The notes: generated from the sequence alone by a model not told the origin. Positions 1 through 7,306 are shown, counted from the first letter of the stretch. The stretch is DNA of 15,858 nucleotides from Thermoplasmata archaeon (GCA_021827885.1 JAKAUD010000102.1:1-15858); one strand, 5' to 3'. Program-made: numbers and translations.

Positions 1-2
1 TA

Positions 3-137
3 CACATGGACTGTGTGGAAGTTACGCCTGTGGAAATCGATACCTCCGTAACCAACCTACCCAGAGGCAGGGGGCAACTCCTGGGGTGGAATTGGGATCG
101 AGTATGGTCTGTGAAGCAGGAAGCCCATGTTCTTTAG
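3..137 (+). CDS. tnpB: TnpB RNA-guided nuclease, C-terminal fragment cut by window edge
   Basis: Only the last 44 codons of a tnpB-type gene are inside the window. The frame reads through VEVTPVEIDTS near its start and ends in WSVKQEAHVL before a TAG stop. The TPVEI(A/D)TS stretch is the same C-terminal signature as in the complete TnpB at 4221-5396 (there EFTPVEIATS), and a tail of the type SVKQEA is usual for archaeal IS200/IS605-group TnpB. The stop codon lies in the loop of the terminal hairpin of the element. TnpB proteins are RNA-guided DNA endonucleases that help their transposon persist. The RuvC and zinc-finger parts lie outside the window, so it cannot be judged whether the gene is intact. 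Identification is good; completeness is unknown. Confidence 0.8.
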   Translation, partial: HMDCVEVTPVEIDTSVTNLPRGRGQLLGWNWDRVWSVKQEAHVL

Positions 138-155
138 ACATGGGAGGAAGTCACC
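120..155 (+). mobile_element. Right end of an IS200/IS605-group element (terminal hairpin)
   Basis: A perfect 7-bp stem is formed by CCCATGT (124-130) and ACATGGG (138-144) with a 7-nt loop that contains the tnpB stop codon. It is followed by GAGGAAGTCAC, which resembles the GGATGTCA end after the other tnpB (5429-5435). Subterminal hairpins with a short tail before the cleavage site are the hallmark of IS200/IS605 right ends. In characterised systems the guide (omega) RNA ends here. The element edge is placed near 155, only about ten bases from the end of abiEii; the exact edge is not determined. Confidence 0.7.
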
Positions 156-163
156 GCACGATT

Positions 164-958
164 CTACAAAAGATCAAGCCCCTCCTCCAGTTTCGATATA
201 ACTTCCTTATTGTCAGGAAGTGGATTTACTATATAGGACAACTCAGATTTCCATTTCATCTTATTGCTTATCGCTTCCAGTTTTTTACCGAGATCCATCT
301 TTTTAAACATCTCACCACGCCTCAGCATTTTTTCCTTGATCAACGCCTCGTCATATTTCACATTCTTTATGGTCAGCAGGTAGTAAACGTCATAGATATC
401 CCGCATTTTGTCCCTCTCGATCATGGCAGCGATTTTTTCCGCTAGTATTTCTTCTACGTTCATTACTGGAAGTGAGAATGTTGTTATGTCCGGATAAACA
501 GGCAATAGATATTTCAACTCTGGTTTGCGAATAACATCGTCTCTCAGGCTTATGTCAATATTGATGTTTTGCAGGTGTCCAATTCTCTGATTCAGTGGTC
601 CTTTTATTCTTATTTCGTAATTGATTCCAATTGTATCGTTTCCGACCTTATTCCCTCTTCGTTCTCTTTCGACTATCTGATACTGAACATTGAAATGGCT
701 CAATGCAACATCCATCTTCTCATTCAAATATTTCCTGCCAGAAGTTCCTCTTTTCCCTGTAAATGTGAAATCCAAATCCTCAGAAAACCTGTTCAGGTTG
801 AAAAAATACTTCAGTGCTGTACCACCCTTGAAAATCAAGTCATTTGTGAAAACGTAATATATTTCGTGGAGGAGCAAGATTAAAAGATAGTCCCTTTCCA
901 ACTGCCTGATATCCCTGAACTTACCGGACAATTCCATCAGGTCATGTTCATCAATCAT
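164..958 (-). CDS. abiEii: AbiEii-type nucleotidyltransferase toxin
   Basis: Toxin half of an AbiE-type toxin-antitoxin system. Family members are nucleotidyltransferases; the related MenT toxins modify tRNA 3' ends, while the substrate here is unknown. Counting from the upstream GTG at 961, the sequence shows FKGGTALKYF (44-53) and RFSEDLDF (58-65) with metal-binding Asp62/Asp64. Then come a further Asp in INIDISL (about 136), and EILAEKIAAMIERDKMRDIYD (171-191) with the conserved Lys176 and RD.YD. This is the full set of AbiEii motifs at normal length (about 265 residues). I start it at ATG 958 because AGGAGG at 971-966 sits 7 nt upstream; GTG at 961 is the alternative. It overlaps the abiEi stop, implying translational coupling. 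The 3' end lies close to the end of an IS200/IS605-type element but the gene looks undamaged. Confidence 0.88.
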   Translation of the reverse strand: MIDEHDLMELSGKFRDIRQLERDYLLILLLHEIYYVFTNDLIFKGGTALKYFFNLNRFSEDLDFTFTGKRGTSGRKYLNEKMDVALSHFNVQYQIVERERRGNKVGNDTIGINYEIRIKGPLNQRIGHLQNINIDISLRDDVIRKPELKYLLPVYPDITTFSLPVMNVEEILAEKIAAMIERDKMRDIYDVYYLLTIKNVKYDEALIKEKMLRRGEMFKKMDLGKKLEAISNKMKWKSELSYIVNPLPDNKEVISKLEEGLDLL

Positions 959-1587
959 CACAATGCCTCCTGCAACCGATTCGAATAAATATTCTGGGAT
1001 CGCAACAACATCTCAACTCTTCTTGCAGTTGCCTTTGCCTTCATTCTCAATGCAAAGTCCACCAGCAGATCCACACTGATCATTTCTCTATGTAGAGATT
1101 CTGCAAATGCCTCCTCAACATATGAAAATGGGGGCGATAGATCGGAAAGGGAATCAACAATTGCCTTTTCAATCGTTGCAACGTATGCATTGCCAGTTTT
1201 CTTATATCCAAAGAATCTTTCTTTCTGGATTGTTATGAATTCTACTGCATTGTTTTCGATTATGGCAGGTCTATGGCGCCTTAGGGTTACCACACTATAC
1301 TTGACAACAAACTGTTCTGTAACTGAATAGAACTGGAAAGCTGCAAACATGCTTACATAGGATGGAAAAACGATCTGTGAGGCTATTTCATAGATGTTTA
1401 TTCCCCTGCCATTCTTAAGGTAATACTTACCTCTTTCTATTCTCTTGACCTTCTTATTGTTTGAAAGAAGTTTTGATACGTAGTTTTTGGGTTTGTTCAT
1501 TATTCTGGCTGCATCATATATGCTGAAAACTGTTTTATCGTGTAGTGCCAGTTCATCAAGAACCTCTTGCATCTTAAGATACGCCAC
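958..1587 (-). CDS. abiEi: AbiEi-type antitoxin / autorepressor
   Basis: Upstream partner of the AbiEii toxin, 209 codons. The N-terminus (about 1-55) reads as a winged helix: VLDELALHDKTVFSIYDAARI, then a recognition-helix region NKPKNYVSKLLSNNKKVKRI and a wing ERGKYYL. The rest (about 60-205) matches the AbiEi C-terminal domain layout, with IASQIVFPSYVSMFAAFQFY and a later IEKAIVDSLSDLSPP, the usual 'EkaivD' motif. AbiEi proteins neutralise the toxin and repress their own promoter. The start is GTG 1587, which fits a leaderless transcript from an A+T-rich box near 1612-1620; ATG 1572 is a possible alternative. The stop overlaps the toxin start. The identification rests on domain pattern and gene order; the motif match is weaker than for the toxin. 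Confidence 0.82.
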   Translation of the reverse strand: MAYLKMQEVLDELALHDKTVFSIYDAARIMNKPKNYVSKLLSNNKKVKRIERGKYYLKNGRGINIYEIASQIVFPSYVSMFAAFQFYSVTEQFVVKYSVVTLRRHRPAIIENNAVEFITIQKERFFGYKKTGNAYVATIEKAIVDSLSDLSPPFSYVEEAFAESLHREMISVDLLVDFALRMKAKATARRVEMLLRSQNIYSNRLQEAL

Positions 1588-1589
1588 AG

Positions 1590-1610
1590 ATTAGACATGC
1601 TAATAGACAT
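1590..1610 (-). promoter_or_regulatory. Candidate AbiEi operator in the abiE promoter
   Basis: Immediately before the abiEi start the plus strand carries TAGACAT twice (1592-1598 and 1604-1610), offset by 12 bp. It also carries an inverted pair ATTAG (1590-1594) / CTAAT (1600-1604). On the coding strand this lies between an A/T-rich TATA-like stretch (1612-1620) and the start codon. AbiEi proteins are known to bind repeats in their own promoter, so autoregulation is the natural reading. Binding itself is inference. Confidence 0.45.
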
Positions 1611-1880
1611 TATTATTTTTATGTAACAGAATCACCAAAATTGTGGTTATATGGTAGCACAGATTATATGAGATATGATACAACCTCAGAGTTACAGTCA
1701 ATAGCATTCCCTTGAAGCAATTAGTAATTTCTAGCCAGTACACTATGCACTGCCGATACCCAGAAAATCTTGGAAAAGTAGGATCGTAGCTGCATGTCCT
1801 TTTCAGAAGGCTTGAATTGATCCATGTAGAACATTCTTTCAGTTGTGTAAGCATGTATTTTCACACGGTTCAATAAAGTC
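1611..1880. other. Intergenic stretch between divergent transcripts, no supported gene
   Basis: This stretch separates abiE (minus strand) from the ST7-like gene (plus strand). It holds the TATA-like region of abiE at its left end. The only open frame is an 84-codon minus-strand ORF (1854-1600) rich in Cys, Tyr and Leu without recognisable motif or ribosome-binding site; I consider it chance. No tRNA or clear hairpin terminator is visible. Confidence 0.5.
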
Positions 1881-1887
1881 TATAAAT
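1881..1887 (+). promoter_or_regulatory. TATA box of the ST7-like gene
   Basis: TATAAAT lies 38 to 32 nt upstream of the ATG at 1919. With the archaeal TATA-to-start distance of about 25 nt, transcription would begin about 10 nt before the ATG, giving a very short leader without a ribosome-binding site. Confidence 0.6.
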
Positions 1888-1918
1888 CACCTCGTCTTGA
1901 TCAGTCTGTCTGATAAAC

Positions 1919-2917
1919 ATGACTACTGGTTCAAAAAAACCCCAGCAAGGAAAGAGCAAGAGCAAATCAAATAATGCAAACAAGAAGGAATTCGATCCTA
2001 ACAATTATGACAGGAGAGCTCTCGAAAAAGATATGTGGGTTCTCGGCAAGTTAATGAAGGAACAGGAATTCAAGACCATTGAGGAAGCTAATGATTTTCT
2101 CAAGAAAGCAAATGAAACCGATGCAATAAATCGCTTCAAGCCGGATTCAGCAGAGGATCAGGCACAGTTTCTTGCCTATGATGCTTTCAGTAAAGAAGGG
2201 GCAGAACGCCGGAATATGGCAATGCAAGCTCTTGTAATCTCTGAGAACTGCCCTGACGCCTATGTAATTCTGGCTGAGATGGAAAGGGACAATAATAAGA
2301 AAATAGAACTCTACACTAAGGGAGTAGAAGCCGGTGAGAAGGTTCTTGGTAAAGAAATATTCGACAAAGATAAGGGACATTTCTGGGGAATTACTGACAC
2401 GAGGCCGTATATGAGGGCGATGGAGGGTCTGGCGGTTGTATTATGGAATTCTGGACAGTTGGATCGGACTCAAGAAATATATGAACGGATGATAGAGCTT
2501 AACCCTGACGATAACCAGGGGAATCGATATTCACTCCTTCTTTTGTACATGTACAGGAAGAATCTTGAAAAGGCAAAAAAGATCCTGAATCAATATGATG
2601 AAGAGAGTGCTGAATGGACTTATAACAGGGCTCTGCTTCTATTCTTGACATCCGGCATAACAATAGAGTCCAAGATTGCTCTAAGAAAAGCATTCGAGTC
2701 AAACAAGTACGTGCCGGTAGTGCTTCTGAGTGAAGGAAAGCTTCCTCCTCAAGGTAATTACATATCACCGGGAGAGCCGGATGAAGCAATTTCATATGTA
2801 AGGGCAGCTGGACCACTGTGGCTGAAAAATATTGAAGCGGTGAAGTGGCTCGTCAACGAGTTCTCGGCATATATGGAGAATGAAAAGAAGGTGCCAGGAC
2901 GATTCCGGAATCGATGA
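1919..2917 (+). CDS. ST7-like tetratricopeptide-repeat protein
   Basis: A soluble 332-residue protein of the ST7-like/TPR type. Residues 1-25 are a Lys/Ser/Asn-rich basic leader. Residues 80-145 contain a helical hairpin (AMQALVISENCPDAYVILAEM, then IELYTKGVEAGEKVLG). Residues 155-226 carry the family signature: FWGITDTRPYMRAMEGLAVVLW, then the TPR-like QIYERMIELNPDDNQGNRYSLLLLY. Near the C-terminus, YISPGEPDEAISYVRAAGPLWLKNIEAVKWLVNEF (281-315) is the usual tail of this family. No membrane segment, signal peptide or enzymatic motif is seen. The molecular function of the family is not established; TPRs imply protein binding. A promoter of its own stands at 1881-1887, and 72 nt separate it from the next gene on the same strand, so the two probably form a unit. 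Relatives that I know are mainly bacterial, so transfer is possible but untested. Confidence 0.75.
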   Translation: MTTGSKKPQQGKSKSKSNNANKKEFDPNNYDRRALEKDMWVLGKLMKEQEFKTIEEANDFLKKANETDAINRFKPDSAEDQAQFLAYDAFSKEGAERRNMAMQALVISENCPDAYVILAEMERDNNKKIELYTKGVEAGEKVLGKEIFDKDKGHFWGITDTRPYMRAMEGLAVVLWNSGQLDRTQEIYERMIELNPDDNQGNRYSLLLLYMYRKNLEKAKKILNQYDEESAEWTYNRALLLFLTSGITIESKIALRKAFESNKYVPVVLLSEGKLPPQGNYISPGEPDEAISYVRAAGPLWLKNIEAVKWLVNEFSAYMENEKKVPGRFRNR

Positions 2918-2989
2918 ATGCCTTCCAAACTGCAATCTAATCGAAAAACCAATTTCAAAGATAACTAACTGAAGTAAGGTGTTGGTGAA

Positions 2990-4027
2990 ATGAGCAAACA
3001 AAATAGAAAGGTAAATGAGAAGAGTCAGGAAAAATCAGGGAAAGAGGACATGGATGAGGAGACAGAAGAAATGGACGATATGGATACCCTTATCCGCAAA
3101 GTCAAGGAACTATCTGTCGAGAAATCCATTGAGAAACTTGATGAGGCGGAAGAATCTGCTGCAAGGCTCATAGTTTTTGGTGATGACGCAATACCGGAGA
3201 TGCTGTCCATAACCAAGGATGAAAGTAACCCTGCTTTTGAACTGGCATGTTTTGTCTTGAGCGGGGTGGGGGGTCCGGTTGCCACTTCAACTCTCGTGAA
3301 CATTCTCGAAAACACTGAACACAGTGAAGCCATTTCAGATTTAATATCAAACAATTTGGGAAAAGAGGCTGTTCCTCTCCTGATCGAGAAGGTGAAATCA
3401 CGAATAGGAAATCCGGTGAAAGATAAAAATGGTTTCAAGCAGGTCACCAACAATCATATACTCTGTTTGGGTAATATACACTGCAAGGAATCACTCAATT
3501 TCCTTACTTCCATTCTTGACGATTTCATTAAAGAAATGCCGTCCAAATCCTTCGATATTGGAAAGCACAAGTGGAAGTATTCATCCTTTGATCTGTTTTT
3601 TATACTTGAAGCACTGGTCCGGCAGCAAAACAAGAAAGCAATACCCCACATTGCCAAGGCCAGAGATAACTTTCCAATAAAATTTGTGGATCACAAGATA
3701 TGCCAGATTGCGATTGGAAAGATTGCTCTTGCCAGACCGGATGGGTTTCTTCCCATGGAGGTTATGGATATTATTATTCCCCCAAATTTTTTGCTTCGAG
3801 TTCTGGGCGAAGATGAGGGCAATGAACACGATTATTTCACGTCTGAATACGGTGATTATTTCACCAAGGAATTGTATCCACACTATGACGAACTGGCAAA
3901 GAAAGCGCATAAGAAACCAGATGAGGATCTTGATGACGATGATTTTGACGACGACGATGATTTTGACGACGATGACGATGATGACGACGATGAGGATGAT
4001 GATGTTGAACTAGATGAATTCGAATAG
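2990..4027 (+). CDS. Helical (HEAT-like) repeat protein with poly-aspartate tail
   Basis: 345 residues with three parts. Residues 1-40 are charged and acidic (DEETEEMDDMD). Residues about 40-300 look like HEAT/ARM-type helical repeats: AARLIVFGDDAIPEMLSI, ELACFVLSGVGGPVATSTLVNIL, LGKEAVPLLIEKV, HILCLGNIHCKESLNFLTSIL, FILEALVRQQNKKAIPHIAKA. Residues 311-345 form a tail with 24 Asp and 5 Glu in 35 positions, broken only by Phe, Leu and Val. No catalytic motif is recognised and I cannot assign a function. The helical-repeat body suggests a scaffold, and the tail suggests binding to a basic partner, ions or nucleic-acid-binding proteins. The start at ATG 2990 is supported by AAGGTG at 2976-2981, 8 nt upstream. 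It follows the ST7-like gene, whose basic N-terminus could in principle pair with this tail. Confidence 0.7.
   Translation: MSKQNRKVNEKSQEKSGKEDMDEETEEMDDMDTLIRKVKELSVEKSIEKLDEAEESAARLIVFGDDAIPEMLSITKDESNPAFELACFVLSGVGGPVATSTLVNILENTEHSEAISDLISNNLGKEAVPLLIEKVKSRIGNPVKDKNGFKQVTNNHILCLGNIHCKESLNFLTSILDDFIKEMPSKSFDIGKHKWKYSSFDLFFILEALVRQQNKKAIPHIAKARDNFPIKFVDHKICQIAIGKIALARPDGFLPMEVMDIIIPPNFLLRVLGEDEGNEHDYFTSEYGDYFTKELYPHYDELAKKAHKKPDEDLDDDDFDDDDDFDDDDDDDDDEDDDVELDEFE
3920..4024 (+). repeat. GAY codon tract encoding the acidic tail
   Basis: A run built almost wholly of GAT/GAC codons with two TTT interruptions, 105 nt long. GAT and GAC are mixed throughout, so it is not a pure microsatellite; the amino-acid pattern appears to be selected. 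Such tracts can still vary in length between strains. Confidence 0.7.
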
Positions 4028-4150
4028 TGTGAGGTTTAAATCCAAATCCCAACCGGCACAATGGTTCTATGGTGAAGGGGCAAATATGTGTAGAATCATC
4101 TCGCCGGAATCATCTCAGTTCTGAACTTGTTCTTACGATTATCTGAGCAA

Positions 4151-4178
4151 GAAAGTTCCGTTCTTCAGAGAGGAGATG
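4151..4178 (+). mobile_element. Possible relic or end sequence of an IS200/IS605-group element
   Basis: GAAAGTTCCGTTCTTCAGAG and the following AGGAGATG resemble the right-end region after the complete tnpB (5402-5432): both share TCCG, CTTCAG, GAGGAG and ATG in order, with small gaps. It lies just upstream of the tnpB promoter. It may be the left end of the element or the leftover right end of an earlier copy. No convincing hairpin forms here. Confidence 0.3.
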
Positions 4179-4189
4179 AATTGCGAAAG

Positions 4190-4196
4190 TTATATA
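4190..4196 (+). promoter_or_regulatory. TATA box of tnpB
   Basis: TTATATA lies about 28 nt upstream of the ATG at 4221. This distance predicts transcription starting at or next to the start codon, a leaderless message. It favours 4221 over the in-frame ATG at 4176, which lies upstream of this box. Confidence 0.5.
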
Positions 4197-4220
4197 GGAG
4201 TTGATACATTGCTATATACG

Positions 4221-5396
4221 ATGATTAAGACTCTCAGAGTGCGATTATACCCAAACGAAAACCAGAAGGTTCTTCTGGAGAAGCACTTTGGAGCCAATCG
4301 ATTCATATGGAACTATTTTCTCCAGAAACGAACGGAATACTATGCTGAAAGCAGGAAGAACGGAAAACCACAGGGCCTTAACTATTTCAAGACAACAAAG
4401 ATGCTCACTGAACTGAAGAAGGAGAAGGACTGGTTATATGAGATATCCAGCCAGTCCCTGCAACAGACCCTTCGAAAATTGGACAACGCATTCACTGCAT
4501 TCTTCAGGAAGAATTCTGATTATCCAACGTTCAGGTCAAAGAAGGACAACCAGTATTTCATCATACCACAATACGTGGAGGGCAGTGGAAACAGGCTCGT
4601 CATTCCCATGTTCAAGGAGGGGATAAGGTTCAGGGACAAGCACCAGATCCCTGAACCAATAGATCAGATAATCATCACCAGGCAGGTAAATCGATATTAC
4701 GCCTCCATCTATTATGAGAGTGATGACAAACCACAGAAAGGAGATCAGAAAAACGGTATTGATGTTGGCCTGAAAGTATTCGCAACGTTATCAGACGGAA
4801 TACAGGTAAAGAATCCAGGGCATCTCAATAGTGTAGAGAAAAGAATAAAGAAACAGCAGCAGAAACTTGCAAGAAAGGAGAAGGGATCTAACAACCGGAA
4901 AAAGCAAATCATCAGGATCGAGAAGCTATACCAGGAACTTTCAGACAAGAGAACAGACTTCCTTCACAAGGTATCGACAGCGATAACCAAACTATCGGAT
5001 ACCATTGTCATGGAAAGTCTCAACATAAAGGGAATGATGCAGAACCACCATCTTTCAAAGGCAATAGCCGATGTTTCATGGTACCGGTTCAAGAAGATGA
5101 TACAATACAAAGCAGAATGGAACAACATCAATTTCATAGAGATAGGGATGTGGGAAGCATCATCAAGAACATGTTCAAGATGCGGATGGATCGACCACGA
5201 ACTGAAACTATCGGACAGGATGTTCATCTGCAAGTCATGTGGTCTGGAAATTGATAGAGACCTGAATGCAGCAATCAATATACGAAATATAGGCCTCATA
5301 AAAGTAGGGTTGGACAGACCCGAATTCACGCCTGTGGAAATCGCAACGTCGGCGGAACTCTTCAATCGGAGAGATCTACGAGATGTCGGTCAATGA
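4221..5396 (+). CDS. tnpB: TnpB RNA-guided endonuclease (IS200/IS605 group), apparently intact
   Basis: A 391-residue TnpB with start at ATG 4221, giving the usual MIKTLRVRLYPNENQ opening. An in-frame ATG at 4176 would add 15 atypical residues. The N-terminal helical part contains the family motifs HFGANRFIWNYFL and PTFRSKK. The RuvC active site is complete: Asp181 in GIDVGLKVFATLSDG, Glu265 in IVMESLNIKGM, and the final Asp in DRDLNAA (345-351). The zinc finger has Cys318, Cys321, Cys337 and Cys340 in CSRCGW and CKSCGLE. TnpB proteins cut DNA under guidance of an RNA made from the 3' end of their own gene. No tnpA transposase is adjacent, so movement would need one in trans (IS1341-type arrangement). 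The tail RDVGQ ends just before the terminal hairpin. Confidence 0.93.
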   Translation: MIKTLRVRLYPNENQKVLLEKHFGANRFIWNYFLQKRTEYYAESRKNGKPQGLNYFKTTKMLTELKKEKDWLYEISSQSLQQTLRKLDNAFTAFFRKNSDYPTFRSKKDNQYFIIPQYVEGSGNRLVIPMFKEGIRFRDKHQIPEPIDQIIITRQVNRYYASIYYESDDKPQKGDQKNGIDVGLKVFATLSDGIQVKNPGHLNSVEKRIKKQQQKLARKEKGSNNRKKQIIRIEKLYQELSDKRTDFLHKVSTAITKLSDTIVMESLNIKGMMQNHHLSKAIADVSWYRFKKMIQYKAEWNNINFIEIGMWEASSRTCSRCGWIDHELKLSDRMFICKSCGLEIDRDLNAAINIRNIGLIKVGLDRPEFTPVEIATSAELFNRRDLRDVGQ

Positions 5397-5404
5397 TGCA
5401 GGAA

Positions 5405-5435
5405 CCTCCGATCCTTCAGGGAGGAGAGGATGTCA
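5405..5435 (+). mobile_element. Right end of the tnpB element (hairpin plus tail)
   Basis: CCTCC (5405-5409) pairs with GGAGG (5420-5424) around a loop containing CCTTCAG, followed by AGAGGATGTCA. This is the usual IS200/IS605 right-end form, beginning 8 nt after the tnpB stop. By analogy with studied systems the omega RNA spans the tnpB 3' end and this hairpin, and its guide is the flanking DNA after about 5435. The exact boundary is not shown. Confidence 0.65.
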
Positions 5436-5606
5436 GACTATTGCGCAAACTGAATAATTTCACTTTAAGGATCAGGGACTCATAAAGAAATATGCGTTCT
5501 GGCAATCTCTATTTATGGCTGCCAGAGGACAGAGCAATATCTTGAGTAGGATAAAATAGTAATAAAATTTTTTCCATAGATTTCGCGTTTTGGAACTCTC
5601 TTGAAG

Positions 5607-5620
5607 CGGAAGTTCCACCA
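5607..5620 (+). repeat. Left terminal inverted repeat of the IS1634-type element
   Basis: CGGAAGTTCCACCA matches the reverse complement of 7428-7441 at all 14 positions; the match stops at once inside the element. The preceding G (5606) has no counterpart at the right end. Confidence 0.9.
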
Positions 5621-5659
5621 AAATTTAAAAAGAAAACTATCTAAATATACTGCGTTTTT

Positions 5660-7306
5660 CTACTTTTTCCGTTTAAGTTCCAGTTTTTTTCTTGTGGCTA
5701 CAGTTATATTTCGCGTTGGAATAACAGATGGCAGAGTCACTCCAAGTGACTCAACAAGTTTTAGCCCAAGTTCTCTTGGTTTTGGAACTGAATTATATTT
5801 CACAGCACTAACATGCACCTCTATGCTGTTTATAGATGACAATTCATGAATACCCTCCTCTACTGTGACATTGATATCCTTCCATTTTTCTCTAAGATGT
5901 TTTTCTATTATGTATGATAACTTGGCGATAAACACATGAGTTCTAGTCCGTTCTTTCTTTCTAACATTTATTGGACGTAATTCTATGGTATCTGACTTCA
6001 TCGTTCTGAATGCCCATTCTACATTTGCAAGATCTTTGTACCTGCCATGAATGATATCCATATTTCCTTTATCAATGGGAAGATTTGATCTTATCACATA
6101 ACAACCGTCAAGGTATGATTCCTCTTCAAGAGCTTTTTCATTAATCTTCATGGACAATATTCGATCAGTTACATCTATACTTACGAATCCTGAGATATTC
6201 AACTTCTCAATCTTCTCATTGACTGTGAAAACTGCAGTGGAAACACCTGCCTTTGGATGTTCTGACAGGTATAGATTCCTCTCATTAACAACATTCCTGA
6301 TCTTTTCTATCTTTCTATTCCTATTGGTTTCTATCTCCTTTTTACGTACAGGGTTTCTTCTCATTATGTATCTTATGTTTTCATGAATGATCTCACATAA
6401 TTTCTCTGTGAATAATTCCATCTGAATAACATTCTGTTTCAACAGTGTTTCCATCTGTGCTTTTGTTGTTGCTGTTATGTAATAGAATTTCTCATGATCA
6501 AGATCGGCAATCTGATCTGTCTTGATCATTCCTCGATCACCAACCATTGTTACGGATTCACAATCGAATTCCGATGCAAGTTTCTTCACCTGAGATGTGA
6601 ATGTTTTCACATCGGAGGTATTTCCATTGAATACCTCAATGGATATTGGCCATCCATCATCATCTGTCAGGAGACCAATGACAATCTGCTTCTTACCTTT
6701 CTTTTTATCTCTGTTATAACCCCAGTCTGCGTATTCATTCTTCTCTCCTTCAAGATAACTTGAGGTAACATCATATAGATATAGAACAGGTTTCTTTTCC
6801 TTATATCGTGAAGTGAAGAGTTTCTTCTCAATGGATCTCTGATTCGTATCTATCCAGTCCAATGCATCATATAGATCATCTTCGTTGAATTTCTCCATAC
6901 CAAGTATATCTATTACTGCATGTCTTTGAGCCAATCTCACATTAGCCATTCTTGATCCAGGTTCAATAAGTCTTGCAAGTATCATCCAAAGTGCACGTTT
7001 TGCTTTTTCTGTATTGCCTAAAGCTTTCACTATGTTGAGATCCTGTGCAGTCTTGAATAGTGAAAATACAGCACCCACTGAAAGTCCTTGAGTAGTATCA
7101 ATATCATTACGATCAATAAGAAAATCAGCTAAATTCTCCTTATATTTCAGTGCCAATTTTATTGCCATTATCTCATTTGGAGAGCATTTTGAAATGTTTG
7201 CTATTGTTCTATGCTTAACCTTATTTCCATCCCTGTAAGAATCACGGATGAGAACTCGGGTATATTCTTTGCCACCTATACGGGTTTTGCCCTCCTCAAC
7301 ATGCAC
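5660..7306 (-). CDS. IS1634-family (IS4 superfamily) DDE transposase
   Basis: A 548-residue transposase of normal length for the family, filling the insertion sequence. The catalytic triad is visible: Asp179 in LYDVTSSYLEG, Asp257 in MVGDRGMI, and Glu430 in YKDLANVEWAFRTMK. The last fits the IS4-superfamily Y(2)R(3)E(6)K signature with Leu426 in place of Arg. Between the second Asp and the Glu lies a long insertion (about 265-420), as in IS1634 proteins. The protein moves the element by cut-and-paste at its inverted repeats. The start is GTG 7306; a TATA-like TATATAAG on the plus strand (7327-7334) would give a leaderless transcript. No frameshift or internal stop is present. A poly-basic end (about 535-548, RKKLELKRKK) closes the protein. 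Confidence 0.94.
   Translation of the reverse strand: MHVEEGKTRIGGKEYTRVLIRDSYRDGNKVKHRTIANISKCSPNEIMAIKLALKYKENLADFLIDRNDIDTTQGLSVGAVFSLFKTAQDLNIVKALGNTEKAKRALWMILARLIEPGSRMANVRLAQRHAVIDILGMEKFNEDDLYDALDWIDTNQRSIEKKLFTSRYKEKKPVLYLYDVTSSYLEGEKNEYADWGYNRDKKKGKKQIVIGLLTDDDGWPISIEVFNGNTSDVKTFTSQVKKLASEFDCESVTMVGDRGMIKTDQIADLDHEKFYYITATTKAQMETLLKQNVIQMELFTEKLCEIIHENIRYIMRRNPVRKKEIETNRNRKIEKIRNVVNERNLYLSEHPKAGVSTAVFTVNEKIEKLNISGFVSIDVTDRILSMKINEKALEEESYLDGCYVIRSNLPIDKGNMDIIHGRYKDLANVEWAFRTMKSDTIELRPINVRKKERTRTHVFIAKLSYIIEKHLREKWKDINVTVEEGIHELSSINSIEVHVSAVKYNSVPKPRELGLKLVESLGVTLPSVIPTRNITVATRKKLELKRKK

Noticed and set aside
1600..1854. 84-codon minus-strand ORF upstream of abiEi
   Set aside because: No recognisable motif, no ribosome-binding site, Cys/Tyr/Leu-rich composition of non-coding type; it crosses the abiE promoter.
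3025..3453. 142-codon minus-strand frame rich in Ser within the HEAT-like gene
   Set aside because: Antisense of acidic GAN codons gives Ser/Phe-rich nonsense; the plus-strand gene has start signal and domain structure.
4176..4220. Longer tnpB start at ATG 4176
   Set aside because: The TATA box at 4190-4196 would lie inside the coding region, and family proteins begin at the MIKTLRVRLYP motif (4221).
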